64,000 bases of DNA from Roseospirillum parvum (GTDB lineage: Bacteria; Pseudomonadota; Alphaproteobacteria; Rhodospirillales; Rhodospirillaceae): positions 1 to 64,000 of the forward strand of contig NZ_FNCV01000005.1 of NCBI RefSeq assembly GCF_900100455.1. Reading direction: 5' to 3'. The first letter of the stretch is position 1; each line of letters opens with the position of its first letter. Below, piece by piece: positions 1-7,083 of this stretch. A program made the position numbers and the translations under genes. The notes under the pieces were generated by a model. That model was not told where the DNA came from. It made no database searches and worked only from the letters and a program-made list of their open reading frames with translations.

Positions 1-90
1 CCACTCCGCATCGGTCGCATCACTTGCGTAGCGTTGGCCCGTCCGCTCATACTGCGGGCGAGTGATTTCGGTCCACATGTTGTGCTCCAT
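1..90 (-). CDS. IS5-family transposase, N-terminal 30 codons (partial)
   Basis: An open frame starts with ATG at 88-90 and stays open to position 1. It encodes a start like MEHNMWTEITRPQYERTGQR followed by a YASDATDAEW segment. This matches the opening of IS5-group (IS427/IS1031-like) transposases, in which a D-x-E-W segment begins the N-terminal DNA-binding region. The gene is cut by the window edge, so the DDE catalytic residues cannot be checked. It sits about 68 bp inside the proposed element end, as expected for a single-ORF IS5 transposase. Too short for ordinary ORF calling, but the match to the family opening is clear to me. Confidence 0.6.
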   Translation of the reverse strand, partial: MEHNMWTEITRPQYERTGQRYASDATDAEW

Positions 91-158
91 GGATGCCTAG
101 ACACCACCCATCGAATCACAACCGACTGAAATCACTCAACTCTTTTCCGATCAGGCTC
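1..158 (-). mobile_element. IS5-family insertion sequence, left end only
   Basis: Reading the minus strand, the interrupted orfA sequence changes abruptly at about 158 into GAGCCTGATCGGAAAAG (158 to 142), which I take as the terminal inverted repeat. The preceding TGA (161-159) could be the 3-bp target duplication usual for some IS5 subgroups. A transposase start follows at position 90 and the element runs off the left edge, so the other end and the matching TGA are not visible. The boundary is inferred from where orfA stops matching its family. Seen: the junction and the transposase start. Inferred: exact ends. Confidence 0.6.
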
Positions 159-360
159 TCAGACGCGTGTTCTCGTCCTCCAAAGCCTTCAGGCGCTTCG
201 CCTCCGAGACCTCCAGGCCGCCATCATACTTGGCCTTCCATTTGTAGAAGGTGCCTTCGCTGACACCATGCCGACGGCATACATCTGCCGTCCGCTGGCC
301 AGCCTCCTGCTCCTTCAAAATCCCGATGATCTGCTCTTCCGTAAACCGGCTACGCTTCAT
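151..360 (-). pseudogene. IS3-family transposase OrfA, truncated by an IS5-like insertion
   Basis: The product starts MKRSRFTEEQIIGILKEQEA, the standard opening of IS3-family OrfA (HTH_Tnp_1): a helix-turn-helix (residues about 5-45, with the GVSEGTFYKWKAKYDG core) and the start of the leucine-zipper helix (RLKALEDENTRL). Family members have about 85-90 residues and continue into a longer coiled coil; here the frame ends after 69 residues because foreign IS5-like sequence begins at about 158, and the stop codon belongs to the inserted element. OrfB is not in the window. The start at 360 is typical and lies 60 bp inside the right-hand terminal repeat. A dead element. Confidence 0.8.
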
Positions 361-420
361 AAATCCGTCTCCTTAACGTCGACGGACTCTACCCAAAAAT
401 GGAGGAAAATTAAGGTCTCA
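159..420 (-). mobile_element. IS3-family element remnant with its orfA-side terminal repeat
   Basis: Reading leftward from 420, the sequence TGAGACCTTAATTTTCCTCC (420 to 401) begins with the TGA expected of an IS3-family end and is followed at 360 by the OrfA start. The remnant stops at about 159, where the IS5-like element interrupts it. Beyond 420 the sequence becomes a coding-looking plus-strand tail (423-533), so 420/421 is the likely junction with older chromosomal DNA. The other end lies beyond the left edge, if it survives. Confidence 0.6.
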
Positions 421-422
421 GG

Positions 423-533
423 TCAAAGCGCCTATGGCGTCCGTACTACGACTTCAACGATGCCCTGTTGCCCCTCGGGGCCGGGGTGCTCGCCCAGGTG
501 GCCCGGACGGCCTTGACAGGTTCAGGGCGCTGA
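423..533 (+). pseudogene. C-terminal tail of an unidentified gene cut by the IS3-type element
   Basis: From the IS3 junction to the TGA at 531-533, the frame encodes a compact, protein-like tail that includes RPYYDFNDALLPLGAGVLAQ. It shows strong third-position GC bias and ends 12 bp inside the convergent histidine kinase gene; tight convergent overlap also occurs at 9536-9550. I do not recognise the family. The head of the gene would lie beyond the insertion on the left, possibly outside the window. The alternative is that this is only a chance open frame; the short length makes this tentative. Confidence 0.35.
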
Positions 534-1955
534 GGCGATCACCCGCTGCGGCGGGAAATGCAGGCTGACCGTGGTCCCCACACTGGGGGTGCTGTCCACC
601 TGAACCCGGCCTTCGAACAGGCGCATGATCTGGCAGCACAGGAACAGCCCGAGGCCGGTCCCCTTGTGCTTGCGGGCGTGGGCGCTGTCCACCTGCTCGA
701 AGGGTTTCAGGGCGCGGGCGATTTCCGGACCGCTCATGCCGATCCCCTGATCGGCGACCCGGACCGACAGGCCTCCGTCCTCGTCCATCTCGGCCAGGAA
801 GCGGATGGTGCCGTTGTCGCGGTTGAACTTGATGGCGTTGGTCAGCAGGTTGGTGAAGACCTGGATCAGGGCCCGCCGGTCGCCATGCAGCCCGGGCAGG
901 GTTCGCGGACAGTCGAGGTGGATGGTCTGGCCGGCGTCCTCGGCCATGGTCCGGGTCTGGCGGGTGGCCTCGGCCATCACCGAGGCCAGGTCGAGGGTTT
1001 CCTCGTTGAGATCGACCTTGCCCGATTCCACGCGGGCCAGGTCGAGCAGGTCATCGACCAGGCTGACCAGCAGGTCGCCGCTGTCGCGGATGTCCTTCAG
1101 ATAGTCCTCGTAGCGCGGATCGCCAAGCAGCCCGAAGGGGCGCGAGAGAATCAGCTCGGTGAAGCCGATGATGGCGTTCAGGGGGGTGCGCAGGTCGTGG
1201 CTCATTGCCGCCAGGAACTCGGACTTGGCCCGGTTGGCCTGCTCGGCCGCCGACTTGGCGGCCAGGATCGAGGCTTCCGCCCGCTTGCGCGGGGTGATGT
1301 CGCGGATGAACACGAACAGCCGCCCGTCGGCGATGGCAGGGGCGAAGCTGACGCTCACTTCCACGTCGATGATGCTGCCGTCGGCGGTCCTATGGGTGGT
1401 TTCGAACATGTCGCCGCCGGTTTCAAGGGTGCGCGCCATGCGCGCCGCCACCGCCGTGGCGTCCTCCTCGGCGTCGACGAAATCGGGACGGCAGCCGAGC
1501 AGGGTTGCCCGGTCATGGCCGGTCATCCGCAGGTAGGCGTCGTTGACCTCAAGCAGGGTGCCGGTGCGGTCCATCTGCCAGAAGCCGTCGATGGCGTGGG
1601 TGATGACGGCGCGATAGGTGGCCTCGCTCTCGCGAAGCTGCGCCTCGGCCTGGGAGCGGCCGGTCATGTCGCGCAGCGAGGCCAGGGAGAGGCGTTTGTC
1701 GCCGGTATCCAGGGGGACCACCAGCATGTCGGCGATCAGGATCTGGCCGTCGGGGTGGGGCAGGGCGATCTCGACCGGCTCGTCGGTCTGGATGGGAGCC
1801 GAAAAAGTGGTTCCGAGCAGATCAGCGGGCGCGCGCGCCAGGAGCTCTCCGGCCCGTCGGTTGGCGTAGACGATGCGTCCGACCGGGTCGAGCAGCAGGA
1901 CCCCTTCGGCGAGGCGGTCAAGGACCACGGGCGAGAGGTTGGCGTCAGCGATCAT
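522..1955 (-). CDS. PAS-containing sensor histidine kinase of the kaiCB operon
   Basis: A cytoplasmic-looking hybrid-free histidine kinase of about 477 residues with no membrane segment. Order: PAS domain (about 5-110), second PAS domain (about 115-230, with a DITPRKRAE exit), HisKA with phospho-acceptor His at about 253 in MSHDLRTPLNAIIGF, then a HATPase domain with N box NLLTNAIKFN, a DQGIGM G1 box and a KGTGLGL G2 box. I chose ATG 1955 because it overlaps the kaiB stop by 11 bp; a GTG at 1979 is the alternative. Kinases of this type are often the output or input partner of non-cyanobacterial KaiBC, so it probably reads KaiC state or relays a redox or light signal. No receiver-domain partner gene is adjacent. 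Confidence 0.88.
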   Translation of the reverse strand: MIADANLSPVVLDRLAEGVLLLDPVGRIVYANRRAGELLARAPADLLGTTFSAPIQTDEPVEIALPHPDGQILIADMLVVPLDTGDKRLSLASLRDMTGRSQAEAQLRESEATYRAVITHAIDGFWQMDRTGTLLEVNDAYLRMTGHDRATLLGCRPDFVDAEEDATAVAARMARTLETGGDMFETTHRTADGSIIDVEVSVSFAPAIADGRLFVFIRDITPRKRAEASILAAKSAAEQANRAKSEFLAAMSHDLRTPLNAIIGFTELILSRPFGLLGDPRYEDYLKDIRDSGDLLVSLVDDLLDLARVESGKVDLNEETLDLASVMAEATRQTRTMAEDAGQTIHLDCPRTLPGLHGDRRALIQVFTNLLTNAIKFNRDNGTIRFLAEMDEDGGLSVRVADQGIGMSGPEIARALKPFEQVDSAHARKHKGTGLGLFLCCQIMRLFEGRVQVDSTPSVGTTVSLHFPPQRVIASAP

Positions 1956-2256
1956 GGTGGGCTGGAGGGTCGTCGCCACCGGGCGGGTTGTCGTAGGGGG
2001 GGCCGAGGTGGGCCCGCACCGCCTCGAGGTCGCGCAGGTCGCCGACGATGCGGGCCGGCCGGTCGTCCTCGCGCAGCAGGGTGGGGGTGGCCAGGATGCG
2101 GGCCGCCTCGGCGGCGGCCGGGTCGTCGCGCACGTCGACCACCTCCACCCGGCCCAGGGCGCGGGCGTTGGTGATGGCGCGGCGCATGGTTTCCGAGTGT
2201 CCGAGCACGAACAGCCTTAAGGCCGGGGAGCCGGCGGGCGGCTGGGCGGTGGCCAT
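1945..2256 (-). CDS. kaiB: KaiB-like thioredoxin-fold clock protein
   Basis: A 103-residue single-domain KaiB family protein. The family hallmarks are visible: an opening strand LRLFVLGHSETMRRA, a VEVVDVRDDP strand, the ILATPTLLRE segment with the cis-Pro position, and RIVGDLRDLE near the end. KaiB in cyanobacteria binds the KaiC CI ring and promotes dephosphorylation. The ATG follows the kaiC TAG stop directly (TAGATG), so translation is surely coupled, and the 3' end overlaps the kinase gene. The loop after the first helix is shorter than in cyanobacterial KaiB. No kaiA is present, as expected outside cyanobacteria, so a damped or hourglass-type timer is more likely than a self-sustained clock (inference). 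Confidence 0.85.
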   Translation of the reverse strand: MATAQPPAGSPALRLFVLGHSETMRRAITNARALGRVEVVDVRDDPAAAEAARILATPTLLREDDRPARIVGDLRDLEAVRAHLGPPYDNPPGGDDPPAHHDR

Positions 2257-3924
2257 CTAGGCGCCTCCTCCACGGGCGGCGGAGAGGGCGCGGGCATCGT
2301 GGGTGGTGGCCCGGATGCTCTGCTCCAGGTCGTCGATTTCGCTCTTCAGGCTGTCGAGAGCCCGGTCGCGTTCGATCCGGGTCTGGGCGAGCTGGGCCTC
2401 GAAGGTATTGGGCAGAAGGGCCAGTTCTTCCCTGAGGCGGGTCAGGCGGCGGTTCTTGATTTCCAGGTCGCGGGCGTCGGCCTGCTCGCGCAGGAGCTTT
2501 TCGGTGCCGAAGACGAAACTGCCCTGGCCCACGTAGGGGTCCTCGATGACGATCCCCTGGTCGGTGATGCGGAACTCCTTGATCTGCTGGGAGGCATTGG
2601 CGCCCCGGCTTTTCAGGACCCGGACCAGGCGCACGTATTCCCCGTCCTGGCGGTGCAGTTCCAGGCGGATCCAGGTGTCGAGCAGCGAGGACAGGCCCAT
2701 TTCGCTGACGCTGTTCTGGGCGTCACCGAGCAGCTCGATCATGACGATCAGCACGCCCTGGGACTTGCAGGTGTCGACCAGGCGCAGCAGCATGCTTTTC
2801 ACCGCCTGGGGGTCGCCCAGGTCGGTCATCGAGGTCACCGCGTCGATGATCAGGGCGTCGGGGCGTTCGGTCTGGATCATCCGGGCCAGCCGGATCAGGT
2901 GTTCCTCCAGCCCGCAATCCACCGAGCGGGCCCGCACGAAGTTCAGTCGGCCGGCGTCCAGATGCGGTGCCACGTTGATGCCCACGCCTTCGTAGTCGTG
3001 GCGCAGTTCGCTTTCGTCCTGCTCGAAGGTGAGGTAGGTGACCTTCAGGCCGCCGCCGCACAGGCCGTTGGCCAGTTGGCCGCACAGGGTGGTCTTGCCG
3101 CTGCCCGAGGTGCCGGTGATCATCAGCGAGCCCCCCCGATAGAGGCCGCCGCCGAGCAGGGGGTCGAGCCGCGCGTGGCCGGTGCTGACCATGCCCTGGC
3201 GCGAGCGGTGGTGCCCCTCGGTGTTGGTGATCGGCATCAGGGAGGGGCCCTGTTGGTCGATCATGAAGGGGTATTCGTTGGTCCCGTGGGGAACCCCGCG
3301 CATTTTGGTGACCCTCAGCGTGCGGGTCATCAGCCGGTGTTCGATTGTCTGGCGCAGTTCGATCACCGCGTCGGCGGCGTAGTCCATCAGGCTGTCGCGG
3401 GCGGCGGTGGTGTCGGCCGAGGAGATCAGGGTGGTGATCCGCGAATCGCGCAGCTCGCGCAGCAGGGCCAGGGTCTGCTCGCGGGCCACGCCGGCCGAGT
3501 CGAAGGCGTAGGCCAGGCGGTTCAACTCGTCGATGGCCAGCCGCCCCGCCGAGGGATCGGCCCCGCCGGCGGCCAGGGCGGCGTCCAGGCGGACCTTGAC
3601 CACCGTCTGATCGAGGCTGCCGGTCACCACCTCACCGGGCACCGGGCGCAGATCGACGATGGAGAAGAGCCCTTCGGCGGACCACTGGTCCACCGGATGG
3701 CCGAGGGCGCCCATGTACTCGTGCAGGCGCTCGGGCGACTCGGTGCAGGTGGCGCATACCGAGCGCTCGCCCCGGGCCGCGCCGTCGGCCAGGAACTGGA
3801 GCAGAAAGAGGGTCTTGCCGCACCCCGGCTGACCCATGATCAGGGTCGGGGAGGCTTTTAGGTAGCCCCCGGAAAGAATGGCGTCCAGACCCGGAACCCC
3901 GGTGCTCACCTGACTGAAACCCAT
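2257..3924 (-). CDS. kaiC: KaiC-like dual RecA-type ATPase with C-terminal coiled coil
   Basis: A 555-residue protein with two KaiC domains. CI has a P-loop GQPGCGKT (31-38); CII has GTSGSGKT (about 267-274). The CI catalytic pair that is Glu-Glu in cyanobacteria reads Thr-Glu (CTESPERL, 61-62), and the CII pair reads Glu-Gln (TFEQDESEL, about 299-301). The autophosphorylation pair that is Ser-Thr in Synechococcus reads Ser-Ser (GLSSLLDTW, about 409-412). After residue 460 there is a long charged heptad-rich tail (REQADARDLEIKNRRLTRLR onwards), a probable coiled coil like that described for Rhodobacter-type KaiC. It is the first gene of kaiC-kaiB-kinase. Its upstream region holds an IS tail and a hairpin, so the promoter may be unusual. 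Confidence 0.9.
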   Translation of the reverse strand: MGFSQVSTGVPGLDAILSGGYLKASPTLIMGQPGCGKTLFLLQFLADGAARGERSVCATCTESPERLHEYMGALGHPVDQWSAEGLFSIVDLRPVPGEVVTGSLDQTVVKVRLDAALAAGGADPSAGRLAIDELNRLAYAFDSAGVAREQTLALLRELRDSRITTLISSADTTAARDSLMDYAADAVIELRQTIEHRLMTRTLRVTKMRGVPHGTNEYPFMIDQQGPSLMPITNTEGHHRSRQGMVSTGHARLDPLLGGGLYRGGSLMITGTSGSGKTTLCGQLANGLCGGGLKVTYLTFEQDESELRHDYEGVGINVAPHLDAGRLNFVRARSVDCGLEEHLIRLARMIQTERPDALIIDAVTSMTDLGDPQAVKSMLLRLVDTCKSQGVLIVMIELLGDAQNSVSEMGLSSLLDTWIRLELHRQDGEYVRLVRVLKSRGANASQQIKEFRITDQGIVIEDPYVGQGSFVFGTEKLLREQADARDLEIKNRRLTRLREELALLPNTFEAQLAQTRIERDRALDSLKSEIDDLEQSIRATTHDARALSAARGGGA

Positions 3925-4004
3925 AGAGGTGGCCCCGTTTGGTTGGACAGGTTGGCGGCGGGGTTAAGCTAATCCCGGTGTTGGTTACGCCGCCAATGGC
4001 ATAA

Positions 4005-4044
4005 CCTACGCCGTCTCCGGGGTGCGCCCCAGAGACGGCGTAGG
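4005..4044. repeat. Strong hairpin just upstream of kaiC
   Basis: CCTACGCCGTCTC (4005-4017) pairs perfectly with GAGACGGCGTAGG (4032-4044). Inside it, GGGG (4019-4022) pairs with CCCC (4027-4030) around a TGCG loop, with a single C-A mismatch between the two stems. It overlaps the stop codon of the transposase fragment and lies about 80 bp before kaiC. It could terminate transcription coming from the cytochrome operon or the IS, or be an element end. There is no U-run. Confidence 0.75.
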
Positions 4045-4137
4045 CACGACCTGATGATACGCCTCGTTGGGCGTCTGTCCATCCAGAGTCGAGCGCGGCC
4101 GCCGAGTATTGTAATAGGCCGCAAACTCATAAATCTG
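4006..4137 (-). pseudogene. C-terminal fragment of an IS3/IS481-type transposase (rve core)
   Basis: The minus strand from 4137 to a TAG at 4006-4008 encodes about 43 residues including EFAAYYNTRRPRSTLDGQTP followed by NEAYHQ. The YYNTRRPRSTLDGQTPNEAY block is the characteristic end of rve_3 integrase-core transposases of the IS3/IS481 type. A TGA lies directly upstream (4138-4140) and nothing recognisable of the rest of the transposase precedes it, so this is a remnant. It shows that the region between the cytochrome operon and kaiC has been rearranged by mobile DNA. Confidence 0.7.
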
Positions 4138-4343
4138 TCATGTCCCCTGGAGTGGTGTAGGAGTTGTGGGTAAGGGGTCCACCGCCGCGCCCGCGAGGGA
4201 GCAGGCGGCGGCGGACCGCTTATCTGTCCACTTAACCTTCTTGAGTGACGAATGACTGACGGTTTCGATGGGTCTTCGTCCCATGTTCCGATACCCGAGG
4301 TGGGGCCAAGGCGGAGGGGAGGCAGAAAACGAGCCGGCCGGCT
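4138..4343. other. Intergenic stretch downstream of the diheme cytochrome gene
   Basis: No convincing gene. It contains an imperfect inverted repeat, GGTCCACCGCCGC (4176-4188) with GCGGCGGCGGACC (4205-4217), 12 of 13 bases pairing, which could act as the 3' hairpin of the cytochrome operon. A minus-strand open frame crosses the stretch and has a protein-like middle (ETVSHSSLKKVKWTDK), but it is continuous with an out-of-frame shadow of the cytochrome gene, so I do not call it. Confidence 0.5.
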
Positions 4344-4826
4344 TCAGTCCTCGAAATAGCCGCGCTCGGCGTCGCGGTGGCAGGCCAGGCAGTTGGAGGG
4401 GGTCATCACCTCCGGCCGCTGCCAGACCCGGGCCGGGAAGTCGTGCTCGTGCCGGAAGGCCGGGTTCTCGGTGATCTTCAGCGGCACCCCGTCGGGACGC
4501 ACGTAGGCCATGTACTCGCGGGCCAGGCCACGGCGGTCGCGGTCGCCGGCGTTCTCGGTCAGGTAGGCGCGGATCAGGGCCACCTTGTCCTCGGCCAGCG
4601 TGGCGTTGTCGCCGAAGTGGTCCTTGAGGTTGTCCATGATGGCGTGCCACGAGCGGGCCGGCAGGAAGCCCGGCTGGAAGGCCATGTGGCAGTCGCCGCA
4701 TTCGGCCTGGGTCAGGGGGTCGGTGATCGGCGGCACCCAGTCGTCGTCGGCGCTGGCCGGGGCGACCGCCATCACGCCAGCGAGCAGGGCGAGGGCGGCC
4801 AGGGGGTGGGCGTTCGGCGCGCGCAT
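4344..4826 (-). CDS. Periplasmic diheme cytochrome c (DHC type)
   Basis: A 160-residue exported protein: signal peptide ending near PASADDD, first haem site CGDCH followed by an MAFQPGFLPARSW segment, then a second haem site CLACH close to the C-terminus. The spacing and the HFGDNATL motif match the dihaem cytochrome c family (DHC of Rhodobacter), which passes electrons to SHP. It is the last gene of the operon; ATG 4826 is preferred over the GTG at 4832 that overlaps the SHP stop (GTGA). The pairing DHC + SHP + small cytochrome b is a known conserved cluster. Electrons would flow from the membrane b-cytochrome to DHC to SHP. Confidence 0.88.
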   Translation of the reverse strand: MRAPNAHPLAALALLAGVMAVAPASADDDWVPPITDPLTQAECGDCHMAFQPGFLPARSWHAIMDNLKDHFGDNATLAEDKVALIRAYLTENAGDRDRRGLAREYMAYVRPDGVPLKITENPAFRHEHDFPARVWQRPEVMTPSNCLACHRDAERGYFED

Positions 4827-4828
4827 GG

Positions 4829-5263
4829 TCACTGCCCCGCCAGGAAGGTGATGTAGTCGCCCTTCTCGGTCGCCGTGCAGGCCCGGCCGAGCACCTTGTC
4901 ACAGTCGCGGCGGAACTGCTTGGCCACCTCGTCGGGGTCGGTGAAGCGGTCCGGCTTGGCCGACACCGCCATCGGCTCGATGGGCCGGCCGGTCTTGGCG
5001 TTGCGGCCCTGCTGGCGCGGGTCGGTGGTGTGGCAGGTGGCGCAGGCCGGGGTTTTGCTGCCCGGGGACCACTCGGTCATGTACAGGGTCTCGCCGCGCT
5101 GGGCCGAGAAGCCGGCGAAGCCGGGGTCCTCGGCCTTGGCCTCTTTGGCCAGGGTGTCGAGGATGGCGGACCGCTCGGCCGCCGGGTCGGCCAGGGCGGG
5201 GGAGAGGCCGAGGCCGCTCGCGGTGGCCAGGCCGATCAGGCCGGCAAGGGTGCGCTGAAACAT
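4829..5263 (-). CDS. SHP-type monohaem cytochrome c (DUF1924)
   Basis: A 144-residue exported cytochrome: signal peptide (cleavage near LALADPA), one haem site CATCH at about residues 76-80, and a probable disulfide pair in RDCDKVLGRACT near the end, typical of sphaeroides haem protein. SHP proteins have a spin-state-switching haem that binds O2 and NO. In the family as I know it, the second axial ligand is an Asn just before the R-F-T-D motif; here the segment reads SAKPDRFTD, with Lys at the apparent position (my alignment, not verified). AAGGAG lies 7 bp before the start. Sits between the small cytochrome b and DHC genes. Confidence 0.87.
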   Translation of the reverse strand: MFQRTLAGLIGLATASGLGLSPALADPAAERSAILDTLAKEAKAEDPGFAGFSAQRGETLYMTEWSPGSKTPACATCHTTDPRQQGRNAKTGRPIEPMAVSAKPDRFTDPDEVAKQFRRDCDKVLGRACTATEKGDYITFLAGQ

Positions 5264-5296
5264 CGGGGTGCTCCTTGGAAAAGGGGTGAGGGGGAC

Positions 5297-5785
5297 TTAA
5301 GGGGTGCCGGCGAGGCGGCGGGCGAGGCGGCGGTGGGCGCCGTACAGGAAGGGGATGGCCAGGCCGTGCGCCACCACCACCCACAGCGCCACGTCCGAGG
5401 CCAGGGCGTGCGGGTCTTCCACCGCGGGCAGCCAGTGCGCCGCCATGCCCAGCCCGGCCGAAGCCGCGACGCTGAGCAGCAGGCTCACCGCCAGCCAGGC
5501 GAACAGCGGGTTGCGGCCCTTTTTCTCGGCCAGCCAGCGGCGGGCGGCGGCGGGATCGGGGCGGGGCAGGCGCCACGGCGCGCGGCGCGCCAGCAGCCCG
5601 ACCAGGAGGCGCAGCACGACGGCGATCAGCACCGTGTAGCCGGCCACCTGATGGACCATGTAGAAGTCGTCGGAGTCGCCGCTCAGCCAGGCGACCAGGA
5701 AGCCGCCGGCGATGGTGGCGTGCCACAGGCGCATCCCGGCCTGGGCCCGGCGGGCCGGCGAGGCAAGAAAATCGAGGGAAGCCAT
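5297..5785 (-). CDS. Small b-type cytochrome (cytochrome b561 domain), SHP/DHC partner
   Basis: A 162-residue membrane protein with four predicted hydrophobic helices. Candidate haem-b ligands are in MRLWHATIAG, FYMVHQVAGY and VVVAHGLAIP. This is the third member of the conserved SHP-DHC-cytochrome b set and probably feeds quinol electrons to the two periplasmic cytochromes. AGGAG lies 10 bp upstream of the ATG, and the previous gene stops 12 bp before it. Confidence 0.82.
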   Translation of the reverse strand: MASLDFLASPARRAQAGMRLWHATIAGGFLVAWLSGDSDDFYMVHQVAGYTVLIAVVLRLLVGLLARRAPWRLPRPDPAAARRWLAEKKGRNPLFAWLAVSLLLSVAASAGLGMAAHWLPAVEDPHALASDVALWVVVAHGLAIPFLYGAHRRLARRLAGTP

Positions 5786-5797
5786 GGTCGGGCGCTC

Positions 5798-6190
5798 CTA
5801 GTCGTTGTCGCGGCCGCGATCATCGCGGTCATCGCGGTCGTGGCGCTTCAGGCGGTCGTCGTCGCGGTCCTCGTGGCGATCATCATCGTCACGGTCATGG
5901 CGGCTCAGGCGGTCGTCGTGGCGATCGTCATCGCGGTCGCCGTACCGATCGTCATCGCGGTCGCCGTACCGGTCGTCATTTCGGCCGCCATACCCGTCGT
6001 CATTGCGGTCCCGATAGGGGCTGCCGGTGGACGACGTGGCGGGGCTGGTGACGTAGCCGCTGTCGGTGCCCGACTGGGCCAGTTGGGGCGCGGTGGACCA
6101 GTCGGCGGCCTTCAGCTCGCCCCAGGCCAGCCCGGCCCCGGTGATGACGCCGGCGGCGATCAGGCCGTGAATCAGGGTCTTGGCAATCAT
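5798..6190 (-). CDS. Exported low-complexity Asp/Arg/His-rich protein in the cytochrome operon
   Basis: A 130-residue protein starting MIAKTLIHGLIAAGVITGAG, a signal peptide or anchor, then about 35 ordinary residues. The last 75 residues are almost only D, R, H, Y and G, built on imperfect units such as DDDRYGDRDDDRYGD and HDRDDDDRHEDRDDDR. AAGGAG stands 8 bp before the ATG, so it is translated. No family recognised. Position between the two b-type cytochrome genes suggests a role in the same pathway; the dense Asp/His tail could bind metal ions (inference). A second His/Asp-rich exported protein lies across the divergent promoter (PepSY gene, 7084). Confidence 0.7.
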   Translation of the reverse strand: MIAKTLIHGLIAAGVITGAGLAWGELKAADWSTAPQLAQSGTDSGYVTSPATSSTGSPYRDRNDDGYGGRNDDRYGDRDDDRYGDRDDDRHDDRLSRHDRDDDDRHEDRDDDRLKRHDRDDRDDRGRDND

Positions 6191-6237
6191 CGGTCGTTCT
6201 CCTTGTGGTGGTGTTTCGGGGGGCCGGGCAGGGGGCG

Positions 6238-6930
6238 TCAGGCCCGCTTGCGCCCGGTGATCATGGACTGGACCAGGTTCTCCTTGTGGGTGGTGCTGCT
6301 GACCATCACCCCCAGGATGTGCAGGACCATCAGGGCCAGGGTCAGGTTGGCGAAGACCTCGTGCCATTCCTCCCAGACCTCTTCGCCTTCGCCGTGGCTC
6401 TTGCCGTGGTCTTCGCGCGCGCCGTACTCATGCTCGTCGTCGTCGGCCATGGCCGGGCTGACCACGGCCAACTCAAGGCCGGCCTGCTGCTGGCTGACCA
6501 TGCCGGCCAGCGGGCCCTTGCCCTCCTCGACGGCATAGAGACCCATGCCGGTCCAGGCGGTGCCGGCCAGACAGACGAGCAGGGCAACGGCCATCAGGCC
6601 GCCGGCCGGGTTGTGGCCGATGAAGCGCCTGGCCGAGCCGGTCAACTCGTCCTTCAGGTACCGGGCGGCGGTGATCGGCGAGCGCACGAAGTCGGCGAAC
6701 AGGGCATGGCGCGGGCCGATGAAGCCCCAGACGACGCGGATCGCCACGGTCAGGGCGACCGCGTAGCCGGCCCAGACGTGCACCGCCTCGGGCTCGCCCT
6801 CGGTCAGGTAGGCGATCAGGAAACCGCCGACCAGGACCCAGTGGCCAATGCGCACCAGCGGGTCCCAGACCGGGACTTCGCCGTTCTCGTCCGGGGTCGG
6901 GGTATCGGTTTCGGTGTCGGGCGTGCTCAT
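6238..6930 (-). CDS. Cytochrome b561-type membrane protein (Ni/Fe-hydrogenase cytb-like)
   Basis: A 230-residue four-helix cytochrome b. Haem-ligand candidates: VRIGHWVLVGGF (helix 1), AVHVWAGYAV (helix 2) and EEWHEVFANL plus MVLHILGVMV (last helix). A His/Glu-rich loop (DDDEHEYGAREDHGKSHGEG) precedes the last helix. ATG 6930 is chosen because the upstream 25 codons are poorly protein-like and AGAGGG lies about 10 bp before this ATG. First gene of the SHP/DHC operon, read divergently from the PepSY-two-component genes. It likely oxidises quinol or receives electrons for the small cytochrome b and DHC. Confidence 0.85.
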   Translation of the reverse strand: MSTPDTETDTPTPDENGEVPVWDPLVRIGHWVLVGGFLIAYLTEGEPEAVHVWAGYAVALTVAIRVVWGFIGPRHALFADFVRSPITAARYLKDELTGSARRFIGHNPAGGLMAVALLVCLAGTAWTGMGLYAVEEGKGPLAGMVSQQQAGLELAVVSPAMADDDEHEYGAREDHGKSHGEGEEVWEEWHEVFANLTLALMVLHILGVMVSSTTHKENLVQSMITGRKRA

Positions 6931-7083
6931 GGATGGTTTTCCCTCTGTGGCGTTGCTAGGCTGGGGGGCGTCCGGGGCGGTTGGCCCGGCGACCCTGGGC
7001 GGCACCCTGCCAGAGCCGACCTGACCGCGACCTGAGAGCCCCTGTCAGCCAGTTGTCAGCCAGCCTGGACCATGTTCGAGGCC
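6931..7083. promoter_or_regulatory. Divergent promoter region, cytochrome operon / two-component operon
   Basis: A 153-bp region between divergent operons. It contains a direct repeat, TGTCAGCCAGTTGTCAGCCAG (7043-7063; written as two copies of TGTCAGCCAG spaced by T), a plausible binding site for the OmpR-type regulator encoded at 7479. OmpR/QseB-type regulators normally bind such 10-11-bp direct repeats. No clear -10/-35 pair seen. Confidence 0.4.

Noticed and set aside
4138-4902. Minus-strand frame covering the diheme cytochrome gene and its downstream region
   Set aside because: Out of frame with the cytochrome, which has a signal peptide and two haem motifs. The protein-like piece near 4230-4290 is too short to support a gene.
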